Assembly (NCBI GenBank): GCA_937915075.1
Contig: CALDMA010000148.1
Coordinates: 1 to 24,292 of the forward strand
Direction of reading: 5' to 3'
Length of the DNA stretch: 24,292 nucleotides
Source: an uncultured Oscillospiraceae bacterium
GTDB lineage: Bacteria > Bacillota > Clostridia > Oscillospirales > Oscillospiraceae
Position numbers and translations under genes: made by a program. Of the stretch, positions 9,149-16,084 are shown one piece after another. Positions within the stretch are counted from its first letter, which is position 1. Each line of letters opens with the position of its first letter. The notes below the pieces were generated by a model. It did not search any database. It was not told the DNA's origin and worked only from the letters and a program-made list of their open reading frames with translations.

Positions 9149-9985
9149 ATGGAGCTTTGCTTCAATGAAATGACCGTGATGAAAAACGGCACGCTGCCGG
9201 AGGATATCGCGCTTTGCGCACAGGCGAGCTTTTCCGCCGTGGAGCTGCGCAAGGGCACGCTCCTGCGTTATCTGCGCGGCGGCGGGACGCTGGAGGCGCT
9301 GCGGCGGACGCTGGAGGAGCAGCGCGTCCGCGCGGCGAGTCTGAACGCGCTTGAGAGCATTTCCTTTCAGACCAAGGCCGGCGGGCGGATGCTGCGCGAG
9401 CTGAGCGACTGGTGCTTTGCGGCCTGCCGCGTGCTCGACTGCGACTGCATGGAGGTCATCGCTTCCTTTAATGTGCCGGAGGGGACTTCCGCGGCGGCGA
9501 TCTGCCGCGAGACCGCCGATTCGCTGCTGCGGCTCTCGGACGCCGCGGCGGATTACGGCGTGCGGCTGGCGCTGGAATTTATGGCGGTGCCGGGCAGCTC
9601 CGTGCAGACCTTCGCGCAATGCGCGGAGATCCTTGACACGGTGGACCGCGCCAATGTGGGGATGCTGCTCGACACCTGGCATTTCTGCGCAGGCGGCTCA
9701 CGGTCGGAGGAGCTGTCGGCTCTGCGCGCCGACCGGCTCTTTATGGTCCACGTCAGCGACTGCCCGGCGCGCGCCCCGTTCACGGCGCAGCGTGCGGAGA
9801 GCTACTGGCCCGGCGAGGGCGACGCTCCCTTAGAGGAGCTGCTGCGGAGCGTCCGGGCGATCGGCTACGACGGCCCCTGCTCCGTTGAGGTCATGGACCC
9901 GAACGTGCTCGCCCTGCCGGCGGAGGAGGCCATCCGCCGCGCGGCGGAGACGATGAAGCCGCTGCTTGTGCGGGTGGAGCGGTAA
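9149..9985 (+). CDS. Sugar phosphate isomerase/epimerase-like TIM-barrel protein
   Basis: This 278-residue protein of the xylose-isomerase-like/AP-endonuclease-2 fold has no signal peptide. Candidate metal ligands sit where the family has them: Glu in LALEFMAVPG, the Asp and His of GMLLDTWHF, the His of FMVHVSDC, and Glu in CSVEVMDP. The stretch YWPGEGDAPLEELLRSV is typical of the last part of the barrel. Family members include hydroxypyruvate isomerase, inosose dehydratase and tagatose/fructose 3-epimerases; the specific reaction cannot be told from sequence. The ATG at 9149 has an AGGAG site, while an in-frame upstream ATG is without one. It follows the receptor-kinase pair on the same strand with a hairpin between them. 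Its 3' end is four bases from the stop of the convergent amylase-type gene, with no obvious terminator between. Confidence 0.8.
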   Translation: MELCFNEMTVMKNGTLPEDIALCAQASFSAVELRKGTLLRYLRGGGTLEALRRTLEEQRVRAASLNALESISFQTKAGGRMLRELSDWCFAACRVLDCDCMEVIASFNVPEGTSAAAICRETADSLLRLSDAAADYGVRLALEFMAVPGSSVQTFAQCAEILDTVDRANVGMLLDTWHFCAGGSRSEELSALRADRLFMVHVSDCPARAPFTAQRAESYWPGEGDAPLEELLRSVRAIGYDGPCSVEVMDPNVLALPAEEAIRRAAETMKPLLVRVER

Positions 9986-9989
9986 ACGC

Positions 9990-11276
9990 TCAGCCCTCTA
10001 CGCGGAGGATCACCGGCTCGCCCGTGCAGGAAAGAATGCCGTTTTTCACGGTGACGGCGCTGCGGTCGATGAGGTTTTCATACACACCGTCGGCGGCGTC
10101 CACGCGCACGCCGGCGGCCTTCGCCTTGAGGGAGAACACGCCCACGAAGCGCCTGCCCGCGCTTCCGCGCTGAAGGAGCGCGAGGTCGTTCACATCGTCC
10201 GCGTCGGCGGAGAACCAGTCGGCGCTGCCGAGCTGCTGTTTGACCGCGTACAGGCGGCGCAGCAGCTCGCTCAGATCATGACCGGTGCGGCGGTCGATGG
10301 GGTCGAGGTCAAAAAGGCTGGGCAGGTGGTCGTTTTCAAATTCCTGCCCCGCGTAGAGCAGCGTTGTTCCCTTGAGAAAATAGAGCATCGCCGTGTAGTT
10401 CACGAGCGCGCGCTCGCCGCGCACGAAGGACGCGATGCGCGGCTGGTCGTGGTTTTCCAGAAAGCGGAGCTTGTTGTAGTTCGCGGGGTAGCAGGTCTCC
10501 TGAAAGTTCAGCGCGTCCAGATAGCGGCTCAGGGGGACCTCGCCGCGCAGATACCGGTCGAATACCTCGCACACATCGTACTCGTATTCCAAATCGAAGG
10601 CTCGAAACACCTCGCCGTCCGACGCGGAATAGACGCCGCGCCGCCGCGCGAGACAGCCGTAGCTGCGGTGGACCGTTTCGGCGAGCCAGACGCAGTTCGG
10701 GTTGACGGCGGCGACCGCCGCGCGGGTCTGCAGCCAGAATTCTACAGGGACGAAGGACGCCACATCGCAGCGGAAGCCGTCCACCAGCTTGGCCCACAGC
10801 ACGAGCGTATCCGTCAGATACTGCCAAAGCCCGCGGTTGGAGTAGTCAAGGTCGATGACGTCGACCCAGTCGCCGAGCTTGTTGCCCGGCTTGCCGTCGG
10901 GGTCGTGATAGAAGTATTCCGGATGCTCGCGGTAGAGGACGGAGTCGGGCGAGGTGTGGTTGTAGACCACGTCGATCATGCATTTCATGCCGCGCGCGTG
11001 GATCTCGCGCACCAGCGCTTCAAAGTCCTCCATCGTACCGTAGGCGGGGTTGACAGCGCGATAGTCGCGGTTGGCGTAGGGGCAGCCCAGCGTGCCTTTC
11101 TTGCCCTCGACGCCGATGGGGTGAATGGGCATCAGCCAGATGATATCCGTCCCCAGCGCGCGGATGCGGTCGAGGTCGGGAATGACGGCGCGGAAGGTGC
11201 CCTCCGGCGTGTGGTTGCGGACGTAAATGGAATAGATCACCTGATTTTGCAGGCGCGGATCGGTGTTTGCAGCCAT
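9990..11276 (-). CDS. Alpha-amylase family glycoside hydrolase (GH13), cytoplasmic
   Basis: The protein is 428 residues with no signal peptide, so it should act on imported oligosaccharides. The four GH13 regions are in order: DVVYNH at 102-107, GFRCDVA at 167-173 with nucleophile Asp171, VWLAETVH with acid/base Glu200, and FLENHDQPR with Asp277. The fold starts almost at once (QVIYSIYVRNHTPEGTF), so no N-terminal carbohydrate domain is present, and the short C-terminal part (about 350-428) should be the beta domain. The exact specificity (alpha-amylase, oligo-1,6-glucosidase or similar) cannot be fixed. The ATG at 11276 is supported by GAGGAGG nine bases upstream; a longer reading would run through the promoter. 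It is a single-gene unit. Confidence 0.9.
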   Translation of the reverse strand: MAANTDPRLQNQVIYSIYVRNHTPEGTFRAVIPDLDRIRALGTDIIWLMPIHPIGVEGKKGTLGCPYANRDYRAVNPAYGTMEDFEALVREIHARGMKCMIDVVYNHTSPDSVLYREHPEYFYHDPDGKPGNKLGDWVDVIDLDYSNRGLWQYLTDTLVLWAKLVDGFRCDVASFVPVEFWLQTRAAVAAVNPNCVWLAETVHRSYGCLARRRGVYSASDGEVFRAFDLEYEYDVCEVFDRYLRGEVPLSRYLDALNFQETCYPANYNKLRFLENHDQPRIASFVRGERALVNYTAMLYFLKGTTLLYAGQEFENDHLPSLFDLDPIDRRTGHDLSELLRRLYAVKQQLGSADWFSADADDVNDLALLQRGSAGRRFVGVFSLKAKAAGVRVDAADGVYENLIDRSAVTVKNGILSCTGEPVILRVEG

Positions 11277-11308
11277 GCGGCGTTGCCTCCTCAATGCTTT
11301 ATGCCGCG

Positions 11309-11336
11309 ATTGTAACACAATCTTTTCCTTTTGCAA
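11309..11336 (-). promoter_or_regulatory. Sigma-A promoter of the GH13 gene
   Basis: On the minus strand TTGCAA and TACAAT are 16 bases apart, 33 bases before the GH13 start codon. The surrounding bases are AT-rich. No catabolite-repression (cre) palindrome was recognised. Confidence 0.65.
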
Positions 11337-11412
11337 GAGGAATATTTCCAAAAGGGAAGGACTCCTTTTCGACTGGCGTCCGACGATCCGTTGGACACAG
11401 CTTCATAAAGGA

Positions 11413-11447
11413 CACAGCGGGGCGGTCCATCGGACTGTCCCGCTGTG
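11413..11447. repeat. Inverted repeat (16-bp stem) downstream of the M19 dipeptidase gene
   Basis: The arms CACAGCGGGGCGGTCC and GGACTGTCCCGCTGTG pair fully if two G-U pairs are allowed, with a three-base loop. It is the last of three consecutive hairpins met by transcripts leaving the dipeptidase operon. No T run follows on either strand. Confidence 0.6.
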
Positions 11448-11448
11448 A

Positions 11449-11468
11449 TTGGCGCCGGAAGGCGCCAA
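11449..11468. repeat. Short perfect hairpin between two longer hairpins
   Basis: TTGGCGCC and its complement enclose a four-base loop. It lies between the 16-bp hairpins on either side, with one to two bases of spacing. Confidence 0.55.
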
Positions 11469-11507
11469 GAAAAGGCCGGCGTTTTCACGGGGAAAACGTC
11501 GGCCTTT
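11467..11507 (-). terminator. Terminator of the DUF3870-DUF819-dipeptidase operon
   Basis: Two 16-base arms (AAAGGCCGGCGTTTTC on the plus strand and a partner) pair with a single G-U pair around a five-base loop. On the minus strand the stem is followed by TTTTCTT. It lies 29 bases after the M19 stop codon, which fits an intrinsic terminator for the peptidase transcript ahead of the separate GH13 promoter. Confidence 0.7.
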
Positions 11508-11535
11508 CTGTCGTGTGAGCCATCCGCCCTTGCGG

Positions 11536-12489
11536 TCACCGAAGATTCTTGTGGAAGAACGCCTGCGCGTTCTTGTAGAAGATGCCGTCCGCGTCCTCCT
11601 GTGAAACGCCGCGGGAGAGCAGGTATTCATAGAACGAGGCGGCCTTGGCGGGCGTGTTCAGGCACTCGGGCAGCACGGAGCCGTCGAAGTCCGAGCCGAG
11701 GGCGAGGTTCTTCCGCGCGCCCAGCTCGAAGAAGTGCATGGCGTGGCGGTAGAGATCGTCAAGGCTCTTCACGTCGCCGTCGTCGCGCAGGAACTTCACA
11801 AAGTAGTTCAGGCCGATCAGGCAGTCACGGCGCACCATCTCACGGATCATGTCGTCCGTCAGGTTGCGCTTGTGGCTGCACAGCGCGCGGGTGTTGGAAT
11901 GCGTGGCGACAAAGGGCTTCGTCGCGACCTCCAGCAGGTCCGCAAAACCGGGATCGTTGAGGTGAGACACGTCCACCAGAATGTTTTCCTTTTCCATCTC
12001 GCGCACGGCGGCCTTGCCGAATTCGCTCATGCCGTGGTCGGTGGTGTGGCCCGAGCCGAGCTCGTTCTCGCCGTTCCAGGTCAGCGTGATGGCGCGCACG
12101 CCCTGCTCGGCGAGCGTGTGGACGCGGGAAAGGTCGCCGGCGAGCGCGCTGCCGTTCTCGATGGTCAGGAACGCGGCGGTCTTGCCCGCCGCCCAGGCCT
12201 TCTCCATGTCGTCGGCGTTGCGGCAGGGGGCGACGCGGTCGCCGAACTTCTCCATCTGGCGGTAGAAGTTCACGCGGTTCTTTTCAAAGTAGTCGATGGC
12301 GGCCTGCCCGCGCTCCTCGTCGGGGATGAACACGGCGTAGAACTGCGCCCAGTGGACATCCTTCGGCATATTGGACAGCGACAGCACGCGGCCGGGGTCG
12401 TCCAGCGTATCGGGATTGCCGGTGTGCGCGTATTTCCAGTATTCTGCCAGCGTGTCGCAGTGCAGGTCGATCAATCCATAGCTGTTCAT
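11536..12489 (-). CDS. Membrane-dipeptidase-family (M19) zinc dipeptidase, cytoplasmic
   Basis: This 317-residue renal-dipeptidase-family enzyme hydrolyses dipeptides, often with broad specificity including D-residues at the C-terminus. The zinc ligands are visible: His10 and Asp12 in DLHCDTL, Glu111 in TIENGSAL, His176 in VDVSHLND and His197 in ATHSNTRALC; Asp267 in GSDFDG completes the site. There is no signal peptide or membrane segment, so it works in the cytoplasm. The ATG at 12489 has AAGGAG 12 bases upstream; an in-frame TTG at 12498 is only two bases from that site and was not chosen. It is the last gene of the unit with pepD (44 bases upstream) and the DUF819 gene, which suggests use of imported dipeptides (inference). 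Confidence 0.92.
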   Translation of the reverse strand: MNSYGLIDLHCDTLAEYWKYAHTGNPDTLDDPGRVLSLSNMPKDVHWAQFYAVFIPDEERGQAAIDYFEKNRVNFYRQMEKFGDRVAPCRNADDMEKAWAAGKTAAFLTIENGSALAGDLSRVHTLAEQGVRAITLTWNGENELGSGHTTDHGMSEFGKAAVREMEKENILVDVSHLNDPGFADLLEVATKPFVATHSNTRALCSHKRNLTDDMIREMVRRDCLIGLNYFVKFLRDDGDVKSLDDLYRHAMHFFELGARKNLALGSDFDGSVLPECLNTPAKAASFYEYLLSRGVSQEDADGIFYKNAQAFFHKNLR

Positions 12490-12532
12490 AGTTGTCAAAT
12501 TCTCCTTTTCTTTGCTCCGCTGTGTACGGTGC

Positions 12533-13975
12533 TCATGCGGTCAGCCGCTTGAGCGTTCCGAGCAGCAGCCGCCACGTCCGTTCGGTGGAGGCGATGTGCA
12601 GGCGCTCGCGCGGGGTGTGGATGTCGGTCAGGTCGGGGCCGATGGAGATGCAGTCCAGCTCCGGCAGCTTGCCCGAGAGGATGCCGCACTCCAGTCCGGC
12701 GTGAAGCGCGGCGATGCGCGGCTTTTCGCCGTACTGCTCGCAAAAGACCTCCGCGATCCGGTCGCGCAGGGGCGATTCGGGGCGGTAAGGCCAGGCGCTG
12801 TAATCGGAATCCTGCTCCGTCCGCCCGCCCAGTGCCTTCACCAGCCGCGCAAGGCGCGAGGCTACGGCGTTCTTCTGGGAATTGATGCTCGAGCGGATCA
12901 TGAAGCTGGCGTACAGACCCGCCTCGTCGGAGGTAAGCCGACCGAGGTTGAGCGAGGTCTGCACAAGACCCGGCACGTCCATGCTCATCTCCACCACGCC
13001 GTTCGGCGCGCAGAGCAGCAGCGTGATCGCCCGCTCCGTGCCGGCGGCGTCCATGGGCGTAAGCCCGTCGTCGGCCTCGGTGACCGTTACGGTGATATGC
13101 CCGTCGGCGGCATGATATTCCGCGCGCAGCGCGTTCGTGAGCGCTTCCGCAGCGGCGCGCAGCGCGGCGCCGTTGTCGGTGCAGACGACGGCCTCGGCCT
13201 CGCGCGGAATGGCGTTGTCCTTGGCGCCGCCTGCGGCGCGGATGAGGCGCAGCGCGCCCGCGCGGCTCATTTCGTCGAGCGCGCGGCCGAGCAGAAGATT
13301 GGCGTTGGCGCGGCCCTTGTGGATCTCCTCGCCGGAGTGTCCGCCGGCAAGACCGCTGATCTTGACGCGGAGCGTTTGCCCGTCAAAGGGCGCGCGCGTG
13401 ACGGGCAGCGTACACGCCATGCGGCAGGCGCCGGCGCAGCTGACCGTGAGGACGCCCTCCTCCTCCGAGTCGATGTTGATGAGATACTTCGCCTTCAGGT
13501 CGCTCGCGTCGAGTGCGCGGGCGCCGATCATACCGACCTCCTCGTCCGACGTGAAGACGCACTCCAGCGGGCCGTGGGGGATATCGTCGGCGTCCAGAAC
13601 GGCGAGCGCCATCGCGACGGCGATGCCGTCGTCGCCGCCGAGCGTCGTGTCCCGCGCGCCGATCACGTCGCCGTCCACAAAGAGGTCGAGCCCCTCCGTT
13701 TCCATATCCTTGGCGCAGTCCGCGTCCTTTTCGCAGACCATGTCGATATGGCCCTGCAGCATGACGACCGGCGCGTTTTCGTATCCGGCGGAGGCCGCCT
13801 TGCGGATGACGACATTGTTGGCGGCATCCTGCCGGCAGGCAAGACCGCGTTCGCGGGCGAACGCGACCAGGTAGTCGCTGATCGCTTTTGTGTGGTGCGA
13901 GCCGTGGGGGATGGCGCACAGGCGCTCAAACCAGGCGAATACCTCGCGCGGCTCAAGATCGGATAAAACAGGCAT
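12533..13975 (-). CDS. pepD: Aminoacyl-histidine dipeptidase / beta-Ala-His dipeptidase (M20)
   Basis: This 480-residue cytoplasmic di-zinc peptidase of the PepD (M20C) type hydrolyses Xaa-His and other dipeptides. Metal and catalytic residues are visible: His76 and Asp78 in MLQGHIDMV, Asp115 in LGGDDGIAV, the Glu145/Glu146 pair in TSDEEVG, Asp169 in NIDSEEEG, and a late His in LHAGLECG. A dimerisation (lid) domain with GLAGGHSGEEIHKGR interrupts the catalytic domain, as in the family. The ATG has AAAGGAG seven bases upstream. It is preceded by the DUF819 gene, with a perfect 14-bp hairpin in the 111-base gap, and followed closely by the M19 gene. Overall length and motifs leave little doubt about the family; the true substrate range is not visible. 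Confidence 0.93.
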   Translation of the reverse strand: MPVLSDLEPREVFAWFERLCAIPHGSHHTKAISDYLVAFARERGLACRQDAANNVVIRKAASAGYENAPVVMLQGHIDMVCEKDADCAKDMETEGLDLFVDGDVIGARDTTLGGDDGIAVAMALAVLDADDIPHGPLECVFTSDEEVGMIGARALDASDLKAKYLINIDSEEEGVLTVSCAGACRMACTLPVTRAPFDGQTLRVKISGLAGGHSGEEIHKGRANANLLLGRALDEMSRAGALRLIRAAGGAKDNAIPREAEAVVCTDNGAALRAAAEALTNALRAEYHAADGHITVTVTEADDGLTPMDAAGTERAITLLLCAPNGVVEMSMDVPGLVQTSLNLGRLTSDEAGLYASFMIRSSINSQKNAVASRLARLVKALGGRTEQDSDYSAWPYRPESPLRDRIAEVFCEQYGEKPRIAALHAGLECGILSGKLPELDCISIGPDLTDIHTPRERLHIASTERTWRLLLGTLKRLTA

Positions 13976-14006
13976 AGCGTTGCTCCTTTGAATGGGTTCT
14001 TAGGCA

Positions 14007-14040
14007 ACTGTGCAGGTGAAACGGCGTTCACCTGCACAGT
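14007..14040 (-). promoter_or_regulatory. Perfect 14-bp hairpin between the DUF819 gene and pepD
   Basis: ACTGTGCAGGTGAA and its exact complement enclose a six-base loop. No T run follows in the direction of transcription. It sits 31 bases before the pepD start, leaving the AAAGGAG ribosome site free. A role in mRNA processing or differential stability of the transporter and peptidase parts is an inference. A second, shorter GC-rich hairpin (CGCGGCG arms) lies just upstream in the transcript. Confidence 0.65.
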
Positions 14041-14086
14041 CGAAGCAGTCATAGCGCGGCGCGGAAACGCCGCGGCGTCAGGGTTC

Positions 14087-15259
14087 TCAGGCCAGGGACT
14101 CCATGATGTGCGCGCAGACGACCGCCAGCGGCGTGCCGACCACATAGCCCATGAGGGCCATCAGGATGCCGACGGGAACGAGAGAACCGGAGTAGGAGCC
14201 GGCGAGGACCGGTGCGGAGGCCGTGCCGCCGATGTTGGCGAGAGAGGCCACGCCCGCGGTGAAGAGGTCGAGCTTGAGGAGCTTGCAGATAATGAGCATG
14301 AGCACGGCGTGGATGCCGAGGACGATGAAGCCGGTGGCGATCCAGGCGGGAGCCTCGCCGAGCTCGAGCAGGCTCGCGCGGGAGGCCAGCAGGCCGATGA
14401 CGGCATAGAGCAGGAGGTTGGAGACCTCGCTGGAGCCGGCGACCTTGCCGAGCGGAGTGACGGCGGCGATCAGGGCGACGACGGTGACGAACAGAACGGT
14501 CCAGGTCGCCTTATCGGAGAAATTGGTCAGCGCGTAGAGCTTATTGCCAACGTTGGTGGCGATGGCGCTGACAAGGAACGCGGAGCCGAGCAGGAGGATC
14601 AGGCTCTGGAAGGTGATGGGCTTGGTGTTGAGCTTCGCCTCTTCCTCCAGACGGGAGGAGACCTCGTCGAGCTTGCTGGTGTCGGCCTTGGTCCACTTGT
14701 TGAACTTGGGGGCGAGCTGAATGGCCCACAGCAGGAACATGACCCAGAGGGAATAGTCGATCGAGTCGATGACCAGCGCGTAGCCCATGTCGGCCTCACT
14801 GATATCGAGCGCGGCCTGAACGGCGACCATGTTGCCGCTGCCGCCGATCCAGCTGCCGCAGAGGGCGCCGAGGCCCATCCAGGCGTCGGAGCCGATGACA
14901 CCCTTCATCATCACGAACGCGCTGACAAAGCCGATGATGATGGTAAAGGTAGCGCAGAAGAAGCCGATGAGCATCTTCGGGCCGAGCTTGAGGACCTTGC
15001 GGATGTCGCAGCGGAGCAGCATCGCGAAGATCATCGCGTAGGTGAGGTTGTTTTTCAGAGCGGAGTAAGCGGGCTTGGTCTCGGCCATATCCCACACGCC
15101 CAGCGTGCACAGGAGCATGGCGATCAGGTAGCAGAGAACGACCGCGGGGACGTACTTGAAGAACTTCTGCAGTCCGCCCTTGGCGCTCTTCTCCAGCGTG
15201 ACGAGAACGGCTGCCATAAAGAGCAGCACCGCCACATAAGTAAAGCCATTGGTGATCAT
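14087..15259 (-). CDS. DUF819 family integral membrane protein (putative transporter)
   Basis: This 390-residue protein has about ten hydrophobic segments spread over its length and a charged central loop (about 195-222, with NKWTKADTSKLDEV). I recognise the DUF819 (YjcL-like) family from its general pattern and from glycine-rich membrane stretches such as GALCGSWIGGSGNMVAVQ and ASLANIGGTASAPVLAGSY. Pseudo-symmetric Gly-rich motifs in the two halves are typical of secondary transporters. The substrate is not known for the family. Two cytoplasmic dipeptidase genes follow directly, so uptake of dipeptides, or exchange of their products, is a reasonable inference. The ATG is preceded by GGGAGAG eight bases upstream. 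The 189-base leader before it contains a strong terminator hairpin and is listed separately. Confidence 0.82.
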   Translation of the reverse strand: MITNGFTYVAVLLFMAAVLVTLEKSAKGGLQKFFKYVPAVVLCYLIAMLLCTLGVWDMAETKPAYSALKNNLTYAMIFAMLLRCDIRKVLKLGPKMLIGFFCATFTIIIGFVSAFVMMKGVIGSDAWMGLGALCGSWIGGSGNMVAVQAALDISEADMGYALVIDSIDYSLWVMFLLWAIQLAPKFNKWTKADTSKLDEVSSRLEEEAKLNTKPITFQSLILLLGSAFLVSAIATNVGNKLYALTNFSDKATWTVLFVTVVALIAAVTPLGKVAGSSEVSNLLLYAVIGLLASRASLLELGEAPAWIATGFIVLGIHAVLMLIICKLLKLDLFTAGVASLANIGGTASAPVLAGSYSGSLVPVGILMALMGYVVGTPLAVVCAHIMESLA

Positions 15260-15285
15260 ATTGTTTCTCTCCCTTTTCTGATATT

Positions 15286-15309
15286 GTCACACTCACAGAG
15301 TGCTGTGAC
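15286..15309 (-). promoter_or_regulatory. Hairpin just before the DUF819 ribosome site
   Basis: GTCACA and TGTGAC form outer arms, with an alternative inner CACTC/GAGTG pairing. It lies 26 bases upstream of the DUF819 ATG. Its 5' arm GTCACAGC is repeated exactly upstream of the terminator (15389-15396), so the upstream copy could compete for the same partner. Confidence 0.4.
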
Positions 15310-15334
15310 CCGTTTGGGGCTTGCCGCCAAAGAC

Positions 15335-15385
15335 AAAAAAGCCCAACAAAACCGGACACCCTAAGGTGCCTGATCCTGCTGGGTT
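15335..15385 (-). terminator. Intrinsic terminator or attenuator between the DUF3870 and DUF819 genes
   Basis: On the minus strand two 21-base arms pair at 19 positions (several as G-U) around a TTAG loop and run directly into six T. It lies 63 bases after the DUF3870 stop and 75 bases before the DUF819 ATG. I see no good promoter between the terminator and DUF819. The transporter and peptidases are therefore either reached by read-through or controlled by conditional termination. Confidence 0.8.
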
Positions 15386-15448
15386 TCAGCTGTGACGCCA
15401 TCGCGGTGGGCGGTGGCAGACAGTCGTGAAGCAGCTATGCGATTTTTC

Positions 15449-15772
15449 TCATTCATTTCCGGTCATCAGCCGCCAGCGCTTGAGTGCGTCACGGTAGGCG
15501 ACCAGCACAGCCTTGCGCGAGGAGCCGCCGTAGCGGCGGTTCAGCGCATCCTCCAGCCAGTCGTCCACCTCGGGGAACGTCTGACCGAGGAATAGCCTGC
15601 GCAGGAAGTCCTGCGTTGTGGCGATCGTGTGCGTGCAGCTGAAGTCCAGAATTTCAAAGGTCGTTTCCTCGACCTCGAACGCCATGTAAAAGGTGCCGTA
15701 CATCTTTGTGATGGCATTGTCGGCATTGGTGCGCGACTCGCCGATGACAAAGACGGAATGCAAGTTATCCAA
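15449..15772 (-). CDS. DUF3870 domain protein
   Basis: This small soluble protein of 107 residues spans the whole DUF3870 family length. Family-like segments are FVIGESRTNADNAITKMYGTFY at the start (strand-rich), a CTHTIATTQDFLRRLF middle part, and RRYGGSSRKAVLVAYRDALKRW at the end. The function is unknown; there is no signal peptide or membrane segment. The start is TTG, supported by a GGGAGG site eight bases upstream; the next in-frame ATG would remove much of the domain. It is the first gene after a perfect consensus promoter and lies upstream of the DUF819 transporter and two dipeptidases. A sensing or accessory role for that unit is inference. The bases around it are more AT-rich than the rest of the window. 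Confidence 0.82.
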   Translation of the reverse strand: MDNLHSVFVIGESRTNADNAITKMYGTFYMAFEVEETTFEILDFSCTHTIATTQDFLRRLFLGQTFPEVDDWLEDALNRRYGGSSRKAVLVAYRDALKRWRLMTGNE

Positions 15773-15780
15773 TCAAATTG

Positions 15781-15786
15781 CCTCCC
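15781..15786 (-). promoter_or_regulatory. Ribosome site that supports the TTG start of the DUF3870 gene
   Basis: GGGAGG lies eight bases before the TTG. No ATG or GTG with equal support is found in frame. Confidence 0.75.
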
Positions 15787-15835
15787 ATTAGGGGGAACTG
15801 CACAAATTTCCTGCGTTTGATTTCCTCTTTTATGT

Positions 15836-15864
15836 ATTATACCAGCTTCCCCGCCTCCTGTCAA
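15836..15864 (-). promoter_or_regulatory. Perfect consensus sigma-A promoter of the DUF3870 gene
   Basis: On the minus strand TTGACA and TATAAT are exactly 17 bases apart, a full match to the housekeeping consensus. Transcription would begin about 57 bases before the TTG start. This is the strongest-looking promoter in the window. Confidence 0.9.
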
Positions 15865-16004
15865 CACCGAACCCGCCGCGGGATGTGTAACCTGCCCTTG
15901 TCCATTAAAGCACATTTTCAATAGAAATGACAAATCCGATCACACTACCCACTTGGATAATGTCGTTCGGATCATCATTCGGCTTTATCCCTTTGGAGGA
16001 ACTT

Positions 16005-16040
16005 GCAAAAAAGGAAACGGTGTGACCGAAGCCGCACCGT
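16005..16040 (-). terminator. Terminator of the feo operon
   Basis: On the minus strand an 8-bp stem (ACGGTGCG pairing with CACACCGT, one G-U pair) is followed by TTTCCTTTTTT. It lies about 45 bases after the stop of the small ORF that follows feoB, so that ORF is inside the predicted feo transcript. Confidence 0.7.
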
Positions 16041-16084
16041 CCCGTGAAAACAGTCGTTTTCAAGCATTTTTCAAAATAACTGTT

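Larger units (their letters stand above)
15773..16084. other. AT-rich gap between the feo operon and the DUF3870 gene
   Basis: This 312-base stretch holds the DUF3870 promoter and ribosome site, the feo terminator and a small 7-bp hairpin at 16045-16062 (TGAAAAC, loop AGTC). Both strands have modest open frames here, but none has a ribosome site, and the minus-strand one runs through the terminator hairpin. I see no convincing gene in it. Confidence 0.6.

Noticed and set aside
7277..9682. 801-codon open frame on the minus strand opposite the hybrid kinase and isomerase
   Set aside because: The plus-strand genes carry clear domain motifs; the antisense translation has none and is rich in Arg, His and Ala.
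12512..15364. Two long plus-strand open frames opposite pepD and the DUF819 gene
   Set aside because: Both are shadows of well-supported minus-strand genes and have no ribosome site or recognisable domain.
15300..15400. Possible T-box or ykkC (guanidine) riboswitch before the DUF819 gene
   Set aside because: The T-box core (AGGGTGGNACCGCG type) is absent. A TTAGGGT-like stretch is simply the terminator loop, and only one ACGG is present, without the paired hairpins of the small guanidine motifs.
15905..16084. Minus-strand frame continuing about 59 codons in frame after the TAA of the small feo ORF
   Set aside because: It has no start codon with a ribosome site and runs through the feo terminator hairpin; stop read-through would be needed and nothing supports it.
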